In this document: positions 32,639 to 40,559 of the stretch, piece by piece
Layout: each line of letters begins with the position of its first letter
Position numbering within the stretch: position 1 is the stretch's first letter
Assembly (NCBI GenBank): GCA_043782425.1
Contig: JAYWAM010000137.1
Location: forward strand, 1-40,578
Reading direction: 5' to 3'
DNA from: JAYWAM01 sp043782425
Lineage (GTDB): Bacteria > Pseudomonadota > Gammaproteobacteria > Burkholderiales > Usitatibacteraceae
DNA: 40,578 bases
The notes under the pieces: model-generated
Seen by the model: only the letters and a program-made list of their open reading frames with translations
Database searches by the model: none
What the model was told of the DNA's origin: nothing
Translations under genes and position numbers: made by a program

Positions 32639-33763
32639 TCATTCTGAGGGTTTGGAAATGTGCGACGCCATTTCGCGCCGCACGAACTCGTGAAAATGCA
32701 CCATGCCGTCTTCCATGGGCGATTGGTACGGGCCGTGCTCCTCGCGCCCCTCCAGCCACAGTGCGCGCCGGCCGGCAGTCATGCGCGCGCAAATCTCATC
32801 GTCTTCGGCGGCGGTTTCGTCATACGCCTGTTGGCCCGCCACGACGAATTCGCGCTCAAACAGGGCGATTTCTTGCGGGTAATAAAATTCGACGATATTG
32901 GTGCATTGCTCCGCGCCGCGCGGCATCAAGGTTGAGATCACCAGCACATGCGGGTACCACTCGACCATGATATTCGGGTAGTAGGTGAGCCAGATGGCCC
33001 CATGCGGCGGTGCTACGCCCGCACGGAATTTCATCACCTCTTCGTGCCACTTCTTGTAGATTGCGCTGCCGGGGCGTGTGAGGCCTTTGTTCACCCCCAC
33101 CGTCTGCACGCTGTACCAGTCGCCAAATTCCCATTCGAGCTGGCCGCAATCGACAAATTTGCCGAGGCCGGGATGGAACGGCCCGACATGGTAATCCTCA
33201 AGGTAAACCTCTAAGAAGGTTTTCCAGTTGCACGAGTAGTCAACGATATCGACCTTGTCGAGCACATAGCCGGAAAAATCCAGATCCCTGGCGCAACCGA
33301 TGGCGGCGAGATCCTTGAGGATGTCGCGTTTGCCATTAAACAACATGCCATTCCAGCTTTGCAGTTTTTGTCGCGGCAAGTCGAGGCACGGATGGTCGGG
33401 AAAGTGTGGCGCACCGAGCAGCTTGCCTTCGAGATCGTAGGTCCAGCGATGCAGCGGGCAAACGATATTAGGCGCGGCGAGTTTGCCGCGACCCTCAAGC
33501 ATCACCGCCTGGCGGTGACGGCAGACATTGGAAATGAGATCGACATTGCCACCCTTGTTGAGCAACGTCCAGCCTTGGTTCATCCACGGCAAAACGTAGT
33601 AGCAGCCGGGGTCGGGAACCATCAGCTCGTGCCCGACATAGCCGGGGCCGTTATCGAAAAAAATCTTCTTTTCGAGCGCAGCAATGGCGGGATCGAAATA
33701 CCAGCTTAAGGGAAGTTGCGGTGAAACAGTGGTGAGATCTCTCTCGCCCGGTAGTTTGGACAT
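32639..33763 (-). CDS. Rieske non-heme iron oxygenase, alpha subunit
   Basis: Cytosolic oxygenase component of 374 aa. Start at 33763 follows GGAGGT. The Rieske 2Fe-2S ligands are C81-x-H83 and C102-x2-H105 (CRHRQAV, CPLHRWTY). The catalytic domain has the bridging acid D190, mononuclear-iron ligands H192 and H197 (LEDYHVGPFHPG), and a plausible third acid near 321-322 (EDDEICARM). Family members hydroxylate or demethylate aromatic or quaternary-amine substrates. No beta subunit, ferredoxin or reductase gene is adjacent, so electrons must come from elsewhere. The substrate is unknown. It is probably cotranscribed with the sulfurtransferase. Confidence 0.9.
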   Translation of the reverse strand: MSKLPGERDLTTVSPQLPLSWYFDPAIAALEKKIFFDNGPGYVGHELMVPDPGCYYVLPWMNQGWTLLNKGGNVDLISNVCRHRQAVMLEGRGKLAAPNIVCPLHRWTYDLEGKLLGAPHFPDHPCLDLPRQKLQSWNGMLFNGKRDILKDLAAIGCARDLDFSGYVLDKVDIVDYSCNWKTFLEVYLEDYHVGPFHPGLGKFVDCGQLEWEFGDWYSVQTVGVNKGLTRPGSAIYKKWHEEVMKFRAGVAPPHGAIWLTYYPNIMVEWYPHVLVISTLMPRGAEQCTNIVEFYYPQEIALFEREFVVAGQQAYDETAAEDDEICARMTAGRRALWLEGREEHGPYQSPMEDGMVHFHEFVRREMASHISKPSE

Positions 33764-33982
33764 AGTCCTTACCTCCAATCAACCCGCGCGCAGTTACCAA
33801 ATGCGTGCGAATGAACCAAAGTAAAAACGACACCCGGGCTAGAGACCTGTATCGTTCTACAGGCCCTAATCGAGTCAGCTAGCTTTTAACTCTGCTTGGC
33901 CTCCGTCCCGACCTATTACGCCACTTGGGATTGGCGCAAAAATAGAGGTCGGATTGTGCCCTATACCCCCTCATTTTTCAAG

Positions 33983-34342
33983 CTATATTTGCTTTTTCAC
34001 CAGGCGCACCAGGTCAGCGCCCTGAGCGAGCGCATTCATCAAGTACTGCACCGTGAGTTCCAACTCGTCTTGATTGCACCAGTAGTCGTCTATTGTTCCG
34101 TAGTCAGAGTAACGCGAACGATTGAAGCCTTCTTCGATGTCGTTGTACCAAATGACGGTTTGACCGACGAGAGCGACGACCCAGAAGCCTGCGCCCGGAT
34201 CGCCGTATGGATGTTGCTGCCAATTCTCAGGATCGATCCGTACCGCTTCCCACAGACGTCGTTGTGATGAGCTCATGCGCGCTTCGCTTTGCGCCACACG
34301 GGATCGCAACGCAGCTTCGGTGATGGGTTCCCATTCGATCAT
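33983..34342 (-). CDS. Hypothetical protein, 119 aa
   Basis: Small soluble acidic protein with no signal peptide or membrane helix. Recognisable stretches are EWEPITE, SSQRRLWEAVRI, GFWVVALVGQTVIWYNDIEEGFN and DYWCNQDELELTVQYLMN. The tryptophan-rich, single-domain layout is like proteins found as antibacterial-toxin immunity proteins, but I cannot assign a family. It lies about 90 bp downstream of another small hypothetical gene on the same strand, with a hairpin between. Both are outside any obvious operon. Confidence 0.7.
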   Translation of the reverse strand: MIEWEPITEAALRSRVAQSEARMSSSQRRLWEAVRIDPENWQQHPYGDPGAGFWVVALVGQTVIWYNDIEEGFNRSRYSDYGTIDDYWCNQDELELTVQYLMNALAQGADLVRLVKKQI

Positions 34343-34370
34343 GGACGGGGAGGGCCTAGCGTGGAGCTAA

Positions 34371-34396
34371 GGGGCTGCGCGCTTTTTCGCAGCCCC
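34371..34396. terminator. Hairpin between the two small hypothetical genes
   Basis: A perfect 9-bp GC-rich stem (GGGGCTGCG at 34371-34379, CGCAGCCCC at 34388-34396) encloses an 8-nt loop. There is no trailing T run on either strand. It may be a terminator or a stabilising 3' structure for the 101-aa gene. Confidence 0.5.
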
Positions 34397-34432
34397 GCCT
34401 GAGCGTATACATATTCAAGCTCCGAAATACCA

Positions 34433-34738
34433 TCAGCGCTCAAACCATTTTTGAACAAAGGTAATTGCAACTTCCAGTGCGGCTTCCAAATCTGATATTG
34501 GAACATGCCAGTCCTGTCGCATTTCCTCATCCTGATGAGTTTCAGTATCTGCTGCGTGTAAGGATACACTGCCGGATTCTGGCCTATCTATCCAAATCTG
34601 GCAGCACTCCCCGTCCTTGCTCGAAATGTATACAGCCCTACATTCGGGCCCCTCTGTTCCGCTCAAATGAGTAAACAAGCTGAACTTATGCTTTTCTACC
34701 CAAGTACCAATGGTCGGATCAATTTGCGCGTAAGACAT
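34433..34738 (-). CDS. Hypothetical protein, 101 aa (possible immunity protein)
   Basis: Small acidic soluble protein beginning MSYAQIDPTIGTWVEKH, with ECRAVYISSKDGECCQIWID and a C-terminal helix DLEAALEVAITFVQKWF. The alternation of one beta-rich core and a closing helix resembles orphan immunity proteins against contact-dependent or type VI toxins. This is by resemblance only, and no toxin gene is present. The start at 34738 has no strong Shine-Dalgarno. It sits between rsmA and the 119-aa gene. Confidence 0.68.
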   Translation of the reverse strand: MSYAQIDPTIGTWVEKHKFSLFTHLSGTEGPECRAVYISSKDGECCQIWIDRPESGSVSLHAADTETHQDEEMRQDWHVPISDLEAALEVAITFVQKWFER

Positions 34739-34831
34739 GGGATTTGAATGTGAAGGTTGTCTGAGCGTTACATACGGCGCAATGCCCGTTGGTTATTGCG
34801 CCCTATCTGCATCACCTGCAAACACAGTTTA

Positions 34832-35611
34832 TCAGTCAGCCGTGCGGCGCGACACATGATCTGCGATGGCGATGAAATGCGTGGCCAAGAGATTCTCCGC
34901 GCGCTGCTGGCTGTCGATGCCTAACGCGGCCCAAGCGTCAGCGGTGAGATAACTCTTCAAGGTGTTGCGCAAGGTTTTGCGGCGCTGTGAAAACGCGGCC
35001 AGGACAATTTGCGCGAAAAGATTTTCATCTCGTGCGCGCAAACGCTGTGCGGCGAACGGCGTCAGACGTACGATGGCCGAATCGACTTTGGGCGGGGGGT
35101 AAAACGCGCCGGGGGGCACGTTAAACATTTTTTCCATTGCAAAACGGTATTGCAGCATCACCGACAGGCGACCATAGGCTGGCGTCGAGGGCGCGGCGAC
35201 CATGCGCTCCACCACTTCGCGTTGCAGCATGAAAGTGCAGTCGCGGATACGCTCGGCAAATTGCGCAACGTGAAACAGGATGGGCGTGGAAATGTTGTAG
35301 GGCAGATTGCCGACCACGCGCAAGGGCGCAGGCAGGGTGGCGAAGTCAAACTCCAGCACGTCGCATTGGTGTACGGTGAGTTGGTCTGAAGAAAAGCGCT
35401 GCGCCAGCGCGGGGGCGAGCTCGCGGTCAACCTCGATCACATGCAAGTGCCCCAGCGCCGCGATGAGCGGCTCGGTGATGGCGCCTGCGCCGGGGCCGAT
35501 CTCGACCAGGTTGTCGCTTTGCTGCGGGTTGATGGCGCTGACGATGCGTGCGATGTAGTGCCTGTCAGTGAGGAAATGCTGGCCCAGACGCTTGCGTGGC
35601 CGTGGCAGCAC
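34832..35611 (-). CDS. rsmA: 16S rRNA dimethyladenosine transferase
   Basis: RsmA (KsgA) dimethylates A1518 and A1519 of 16S rRNA using SAM in late small-subunit assembly. The 259-aa protein begins with GTG at 35611, giving the family N-terminus RPRKRLGQHFL. It has the SAM loop EIGPGAGAITEPL, motif II VIEVDRELAP and the catalytic NLPYNIS. The start lies 2 bp after the pdxA stop, so the genes are translationally linked. Loss of this methylation causes kasugamycin resistance in other bacteria. Confidence 0.97.
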   Translation of the reverse strand: MLPRPRKRLGQHFLTDRHYIARIVSAINPQQSDNLVEIGPGAGAITEPLIAALGHLHVIEVDRELAPALAQRFSSDQLTVHQCDVLEFDFATLPAPLRVVGNLPYNISTPILFHVAQFAERIRDCTFMLQREVVERMVAAPSTPAYGRLSVMLQYRFAMEKMFNVPPGAFYPPPKVDSAIVRLTPFAAQRLRARDENLFAQIVLAAFSQRRKTLRNTLKSYLTADAWAALGIDSQQRAENLLATHFIAIADHVSRRTAD

Positions 35612-35613
35612 GG

Positions 35614-36591
35614 TCAGACCTGCTTGCGACCGGCAAGGTCGATAGCCAGTTGCACTGCGGCGCGCATGCTGCCCGATTCAATATTGCCGCTGCCTGCCAG
35701 ATCGAGCGCCGTGCCGTGATCAACCGAGGTGCGGATGATGGGCAGGCCGAGCGTGACATTCACGCCTTCGCCAAAGCTAGCGTACTTGAGCACCGACAGG
35801 CCCTGGTCGTGATACATGGCAAGCACCGCGTCGGCGCGATCCAGATATTTGCGTGTGAACAGCGTGTCCGCTGGTAGCGGGCCTTCGAGTTGCATGCCGG
35901 TTTTGCGTAGTGCATTGAGGAGCGGCTCAATGATGTCGATTTCCTCGCGCCCCAAATGGCCTGATTCTCCGGCGTGCGGATTCAAGCCCGCGACCAGGAT
36001 GCGTGGTTCGGCGATGCCGAAACGCGTGCGCAAATCGTGATGCAATATGCGCAACGTCTGCTCCAGCGAATCGCGCGTAATGGCTTGTGCAACTTGACTG
36101 AGCGGCAGGTGGATGGTTGCCAGTGCAACGCGCATGCCGCCGCCCACCAGCATCATCACTACGCGCGGTGTGCCGGTGTGCGCGGCGAGGTATTCGGTAT
36201 GGCCGGTGAAGGGGATGCCGGCGTCGTTGATGACTGCCTTGTGCACCGGCGCCGTCACCAGAGCGGAAAATTCGCCGCTTTCGCATCCCGCAACGGCGCG
36301 GCGCAGCATCGCCAAAACATAGGCGCCATTGCGTGAGTTGAGATGGCCGGGCTGAACCGGCGCGGCAGCGGGGACATGCAACACCTCGATAGCGCCGGGG
36401 CGCGGCGCCGACTGTGGAGCGTAAGCATGGAAGTTGGCTTTGATGCCCAACAAGGCTGCGCGCGCTGCGAGCACCTCGCGGTCCGCAAGGATCACCAGGC
36501 GCGCCGCAAACTCCATGCTGGCAAGTTTGATGCACAGGTCCGGGCCTATGCCTGCGGGTTCGCCCGAGGTGACAACGATAGTGGAAGGCAT
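35614..36591 (-). CDS. pdxA: 4-hydroxythreonine-4-phosphate dehydrogenase
   Basis: PdxA oxidises 4-phosphohydroxy-threonine in pyridoxal phosphate synthesis. The 325-aa protein starts at 36591, giving the family opening TIVVTSGEPAGIGPDL. Upstream codons belong to the repeat region. Metal and substrate residues are in TGHTEYLA, GLNPHAGESGHLGREE and MYHDQGLSVLKYASF. It belongs to the lptD-surA-pdxA-rsmA cluster, but a 323-bp repeat-filled gap separates it from surA, so it may need its own promoter. Confidence 0.97.
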   Translation of the reverse strand: MPSTIVVTSGEPAGIGPDLCIKLASMEFAARLVILADREVLAARAALLGIKANFHAYAPQSAPRPGAIEVLHVPAAAPVQPGHLNSRNGAYVLAMLRRAVAGCESGEFSALVTAPVHKAVINDAGIPFTGHTEYLAAHTGTPRVVMMLVGGGMRVALATIHLPLSQVAQAITRDSLEQTLRILHHDLRTRFGIAEPRILVAGLNPHAGESGHLGREEIDIIEPLLNALRKTGMQLEGPLPADTLFTRKYLDRADAVLAMYHDQGLSVLKYASFGEGVNVTLGLPIIRTSVDHGTALDLAGSGNIESGSMRAAVQLAIDLAGRKQV

Positions 36592-36721
36592 ACGTGCAAA
36601 CTTCAGTGGCAGGAAGAAGGGTAAAGAATTGAACGCTGATGACACTGATAATTATGATTAAGCAAGATTTTTCTTCTTTGATTTCAGTATATTTATACGA
36701 GTCTCTGAACAATTCCTAGCC

Positions 36722-36792
36722 TGTCATTCCCGCGAAAGCGGGAATCCATTTTTTTCAAGAGAAAATGGTTCCTTGCTTTCGCGGGGACGACA
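36722..36792. repeat. REP-like palindrome with ATTCCCGC hairpin
   Basis: Two inverted arms of about 31 nt (36722-36752 and 36762-36792) match at about 26 positions. The left arm itself contains a perfect hairpin, ATTCCCGC-GAAA-GCGGGAAT (36726-36745). Sequences of this ATTCCCGCGAAAGCGGGAAT type are dispersed in many proteobacterial genomes as REP-like elements. The inner CCATTTT/AAAATGG arms close the structure. Confidence 0.85.
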
Positions 36793-36812
36793 CTTGCTCG
36801 GAGTTTCCTAAA

Positions 36813-36854
36813 ATTATCAGCGTTCATCTTATTCATCTGCGTTATCTGCGTTCC
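36813..36854 (+). repeat. 42-nt dispersed repeat, copy 2
   Basis: This copy begins ATTATCAGCGTTCATCTTAT and ends ATCTGCGTTCC, with two ATCTGCGTT-type units in tandem (period 9). It is the same sequence as 31534-31575 on the opposite strand, with 5 mismatches over 42 nt. Confidence 0.9.
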
Positions 36855-36914
36855 ATCGTATTTGAGAGCGATGAGTAGCGACGATTTTTCCCGCCTTACG
36901 GTTACCCTATCCAA

Positions 36915-38270
36915 TCATTTCTCTTCCAGCCGGTACTCGACGAAGGCGCGGTCGCGTGTCTGGCGCAGCCATTCCTGGAAGGCTTCGTCGGACTTGCGTG
37001 CGCGGATGGTCTGGCGCGCGATTTGGCGGCGGCGCTCTTCGGACAGGGTTTCCGAGCGGCGCTCAAGCACTTGCACCAGATGCCAGCCGAACTGGGTCTG
37101 TATGGGTTGGCTGACCTCGTCGTTGCGTAGTGTGTTAATGGTGCGCTCGAATTCCGGCACGGTTTCGCCGGGCGAAATCCAGCCCAGATCGCCGCCCTTG
37201 GAAGCGCTCGGATCCTCGGAATGTACCTTCGCCAGTTCGGCAAAATCGGCGCCCGAAACGATGCGTTCGCGCAAGCGCATCAGACGCTCACGCGCTTCGG
37301 CGTCGGTCAGCGTGTCCTTGGTGCGCAGCAGGATATGACGCACGTGCGCCTGTAACACGCCGCTTTCTGCACTGCGTCCGCGTTTTTCGAGCAATTTGAC
37401 AATGTGAAAACCGTTGGCGCTGCGCAAAATATCGCTCACTTCATTGGGCTTAAGTTGGCCTACCGCCTCGATGAAAATTCCCGGCACGCGCCCGGCGCTG
37501 CGCCAGCCAAGGTTACCGCCTTGCAAGGCGTCGGGTGCATCGGAGAAGGTGGCGGAAATCTGCGCAAAATCCGCGCCCTTGCGCAATTCGGCCAGCGCCT
37601 GGAGTGCGCGTTTGCGCTTGACTTCGATCTGCTCTGAGGTGGCCTGTTCGGGCACCAGAACCAGGATATGCGCAAGGCGGAACTCAAGATCGGTGTTCGA
37701 GTCGCGCGCTTCAAGCGCCAACTGGTTATCCACTTCACTCTCGGTCACCACGATACTTGCCTCTACTTCACGCTCGCGCAGGCGAGTAGTGAGAATTTCG
37801 TTGCGAATATCGTCGCGGAAGCGCTCCCACTTGATGCCCTCGGCTTCCAGCAGTTTGCGGAATTCGGGGAGTTTAAGAGTGTTTTCCTCGGCAATGCGCT
37901 GCATGGTTTTATCGAGTTGCGCGTCGTCAACCTTGATGCCGGTTTCCTTGGCGAGCTGCACCTGAAGCAGATCATTGATCATGCGTTCCAGCAATTGCTT
38001 GGCGAGCGTTTCCTGCGGCGGCAATGTGGTCCCCTGTTTTTGCAGGTTACGTATTACCGTGGCGAGGCGCTCACTGAGATCATTCTGCGTGATGACCTCA
38101 TCGTTGACCACAGCGACGATGCGATCCACTTGAAGAATTTTGTTGGCTGGACGCGAAGATGTGTCGGGTCGCGCTACTGGCTTTTGTTGTGCGCCTGCCG
38201 AAGCTGCAATGAGCAGGGTGATGGCCAGGCTCAGACAGTTTTGCAGGGAGAAAAACTGAAATTGTTTCAT
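36915..38270 (-). CDS. surA: Periplasmic chaperone / peptidyl-prolyl isomerase SurA
   Basis: SurA escorts unfolded outer-membrane proteins, including LptD, through the periplasm. The 451-aa protein has a signal peptide (LAITLLIAASAGAQQ) and an N-terminal SurA_N chaperone domain (about 45-180; VDRIVAVVNDEVITQNDL). Two parvulin domains follow (about 195-295 and 310-410; RLAHILVLVP, GNLGWRSAGR, VRHILLRTKD, GDLGWISPGETVPEFE), with a C-terminal helix. The ATG overlaps the lptD stop (ATGA), so chaperone and client are co-translated. Confidence 0.97.
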   Translation of the reverse strand: MKQFQFFSLQNCLSLAITLLIAASAGAQQKPVARPDTSSRPANKILQVDRIVAVVNDEVITQNDLSERLATVIRNLQKQGTTLPPQETLAKQLLERMINDLLQVQLAKETGIKVDDAQLDKTMQRIAEENTLKLPEFRKLLEAEGIKWERFRDDIRNEILTTRLREREVEASIVVTESEVDNQLALEARDSNTDLEFRLAHILVLVPEQATSEQIEVKRKRALQALAELRKGADFAQISATFSDAPDALQGGNLGWRSAGRVPGIFIEAVGQLKPNEVSDILRSANGFHIVKLLEKRGRSAESGVLQAHVRHILLRTKDTLTDAEARERLMRLRERIVSGADFAELAKVHSEDPSASKGGDLGWISPGETVPEFERTINTLRNDEVSQPIQTQFGWHLVQVLERRSETLSEERRRQIARQTIRARKSDEAFQEWLRQTRDRAFVEYRLEEK

Positions 38271-40504
38271 TGGGTAGTCTCGTCGGAACGTCGGTAGCCA
38301 GGAATATTTTGCCGCAAGGTTTCTAGTGGGTTGATTCCCAGTCGCGAAAGACCTTTCAGCTCAAGCTGCATCTGGATGGAGTTGGAATACTGCTCTGTGG
38401 CTGTGGTAAAGCGGTGCGCCACCAAGCGGAACTCCCAACATCCGTAATTATACTCAAGGCCCAGCAGGCCTTCCAGAAGACGCTTGTCGCGCAGGCTGTG
38501 GTTGAGGCGCGCCAGCAGCGTCCAGCCGGGTTTGACCGGCCACTGGGTGGAAAGATCAATCTGTTTGATCGAGTTGCGGGTGTAACGGTAACTGGCGTTG
38601 AATATCGTTCCGGGTTCTGGGGCGTAACGCGCACTGACCGAAGTTTTTTCCAGGCGATTCTGGTTGGTGCTGTATTGAAAACCGCTGTCTATCCAGACGG
38701 TTTTTGACAACTGGCCGGAAAATGCGGCGAGCAAATCACTGGAACGCACTTCTTCAGGCCCCGGTGTGTTCAACGTCACACGTGGCGAAGTGAAGTAGAA
38801 ACGTTGCCCGAAGGCGGCGCGCAGGCGCTCTATGCCGCTGTCTTTTTCAATAAAGCGGCTGGTCATCGCCAGGGTGGCCTGGTTAGCATCTGCGACACGA
38901 TCGCCGCCGATAAAAATGTTCTCGGTGAAAATCTGCGCAAAATTGAAATCGCTTTCCGCAGTAGAAAAATTGGGCAGCTTGCTTTGATCGCGAAACGGCA
39001 CATTGAGGTAATACAAGCGCGGCTCAAGAGTTTGCACCAACGGGGCGCCCTTAAAAGAAAAGTCGCGTTCGAAAATTAAACCGCTATCGATGCTTGCTAT
39101 GGGCAGGGAGCGTGTCGCAGAACTCGGTGCGCCATCCATCTGATCCAGTGAGTAGCGTGTGTAGTGGTATCCCAGTTTGGGTGTAATAAAACCGTAGCTA
39201 CGCGTCAGGGGGAAGCTGACGGAAGGATTGATAATCAGGCGCTTGCCGTTGATTGATGTCGGATGACGAAAATCGGTCAGCTCGGAAGCCAGGCCGAGAT
39301 CGAATCCGTTGTAATTATCTTTGTGTCCGTTGAGCGTAATTTGCGGTGCGAGTTTGTAGGGTATCAACACGGGAGCGGGGGCGTCGCGATCACGCAGCGT
39401 TTGGTACGCCAGCGTGCGCGCGGTTAAACCCAGCCAGGCATTGTTGTAGGTCAGCAACGCATCGCGCGGCAGGTTGGTCTGCGCCGTATTGGCGATGCGT
39501 GTGGAAAGATCGCGGAAATAATTATCATCCGAGACTTTTTGCGCATCAATCGCCGCCGCCCAGCCGTTGCCCAGTAAGTCGGACAGATCGTGCGTGTGCC
39601 GCAAAGCGGAAAGGTAGCGATCACCGCCATAAGCGCGGTCGCGCGGCAAATACTCGGTGTCGAGCTGACCATGAAAGCGCGGTTGCAGATAACGCAATTC
39701 ATTACCCAATTGCAGTCCGCGGCGCGTGAAGATTTTGGGAGTGAACGTATCATCCATATTGGGCGCGATATTCCAGTAATACGGTAGCGCCAGTTCCAGG
39801 CCGCTGGTCGAGGAACTGCCGAACGTCGGCGGCAGGAAACCAGACTTGCGTTCGTTGTTGAGCGGGAATGTCATATATGGCATGTAAAGAATCGGCACGC
39901 CCTTGAATACCACGCGACCGTTATATCCGGTACCCACCGCGCGCGAATGATCCAGTTCCAGCTCGGACATACGCAATGACCATTGGTCGTCTCCCGGCTC
40001 GCAGGTGGTATACCTGGCATCGAAGAAACGCTCCCGGTCTTCACCCTCCAGATCGACGCGGGTGGCGCTGGCCCAGGCTTCGTAGCGGCGGTTGAGCTTT
40101 CTGGAGAAATAGAACAGCGGGCTATCCATAAACCCCACCTGGGTATCGAGCTTGAGTTGCAGTTTGCCGCCTTTCACGATATCGCCGTCGCGATCCAGGA
40201 TGACATTGCCGCTGGCCACTGCGGTATCGCTCAGGTTTTCGTAATCGACGCGATCGGCGCGCATTGATAATCCGTCCTGGCGCAAGCTCACCTCTCCGCT
40301 TGCTGAGGCATTTTGATCCATTGTGCCGTGGACACGATCCGCCTCGATGCGGCGCGCGCCGCCGTTTTTTTTCTTGGCCGCGTCGCGTACATCTGTCACC
40401 AGCTTCAAGGCCGGTAATTGCTCGCCTTCGGCCGCCCATAAGGGCAGACATGCAAGCAGAGCGGCCGCAAGAGGCAGACGGGCAAAATGAGGCGGGGTGC
40501 GCAT
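38267..40504 (-). CDS. lptD: LPS-assembly protein LptD
   Basis: LptD is the outer-membrane beta-barrel that inserts lipopolysaccharide into the outer leaflet together with LptE. The 745-aa protein has a signal peptide (LPLAAALLACLPLWAA), an N-terminal OstA/beta-jellyroll domain (about 50-130; RRIEADRVHG, VDYENLSDTAVASGNVI) and a C-terminal barrel. YTTCEPGDDQWSL (C168) and the GPVPIF-like segment KGVPILYMPYMTFPLNNERKSGFLPP are family signatures. The mature protein has only two cysteines, C168 and C689, against four in E. coli, so a single interdomain disulfide is predicted. It leads the operon with surA. Confidence 0.97.
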   Translation of the reverse strand: MRTPPHFARLPLAAALLACLPLWAAEGEQLPALKLVTDVRDAAKKKNGGARRIEADRVHGTMDQNASASGEVSLRQDGLSMRADRVDYENLSDTAVASGNVILDRDGDIVKGGKLQLKLDTQVGFMDSPLFYFSRKLNRRYEAWASATRVDLEGEDRERFFDARYTTCEPGDDQWSLRMSELELDHSRAVGTGYNGRVVFKGVPILYMPYMTFPLNNERKSGFLPPTFGSSSTSGLELALPYYWNIAPNMDDTFTPKIFTRRGLQLGNELRYLQPRFHGQLDTEYLPRDRAYGGDRYLSALRHTHDLSDLLGNGWAAAIDAQKVSDDNYFRDLSTRIANTAQTNLPRDALLTYNNAWLGLTARTLAYQTLRDRDAPAPVLIPYKLAPQITLNGHKDNYNGFDLGLASELTDFRHPTSINGKRLIINPSVSFPLTRSYGFITPKLGYHYTRYSLDQMDGAPSSATRSLPIASIDSGLIFERDFSFKGAPLVQTLEPRLYYLNVPFRDQSKLPNFSTAESDFNFAQIFTENIFIGGDRVADANQATLAMTSRFIEKDSGIERLRAAFGQRFYFTSPRVTLNTPGPEEVRSSDLLAAFSGQLSKTVWIDSGFQYSTNQNRLEKTSVSARYAPEPGTIFNASYRYTRNSIKQIDLSTQWPVKPGWTLLARLNHSLRDKRLLEGLLGLEYNYGCWEFRLVAHRFTTATEQYSNSIQMQLELKGLSRLGINPLETLRQNIPGYRRSDETTQ

Positions 40505-40559
40505 TACGTCAGGAGTGGGCAGGAGTAAATGATAAAATTCTGCAATAATTTTTGCCGGA

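Larger units (their letters stand above)
36631..36854. repeat. Nested repeat block between surA and pdxA
   Basis: The surA-pdxA gap (36592-36914) is filled by repeats. The left end (about 36631-36660, containing AACGCTGATGACACTGATAA) is an imperfect inverted partner of the right end (36809-36854, containing TTATCAGCGTTCATC). Between them sits the GC-rich REP-like palindrome. The architecture looks like one repeat inserted into another. No ORF is credible here. Confidence 0.75.
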
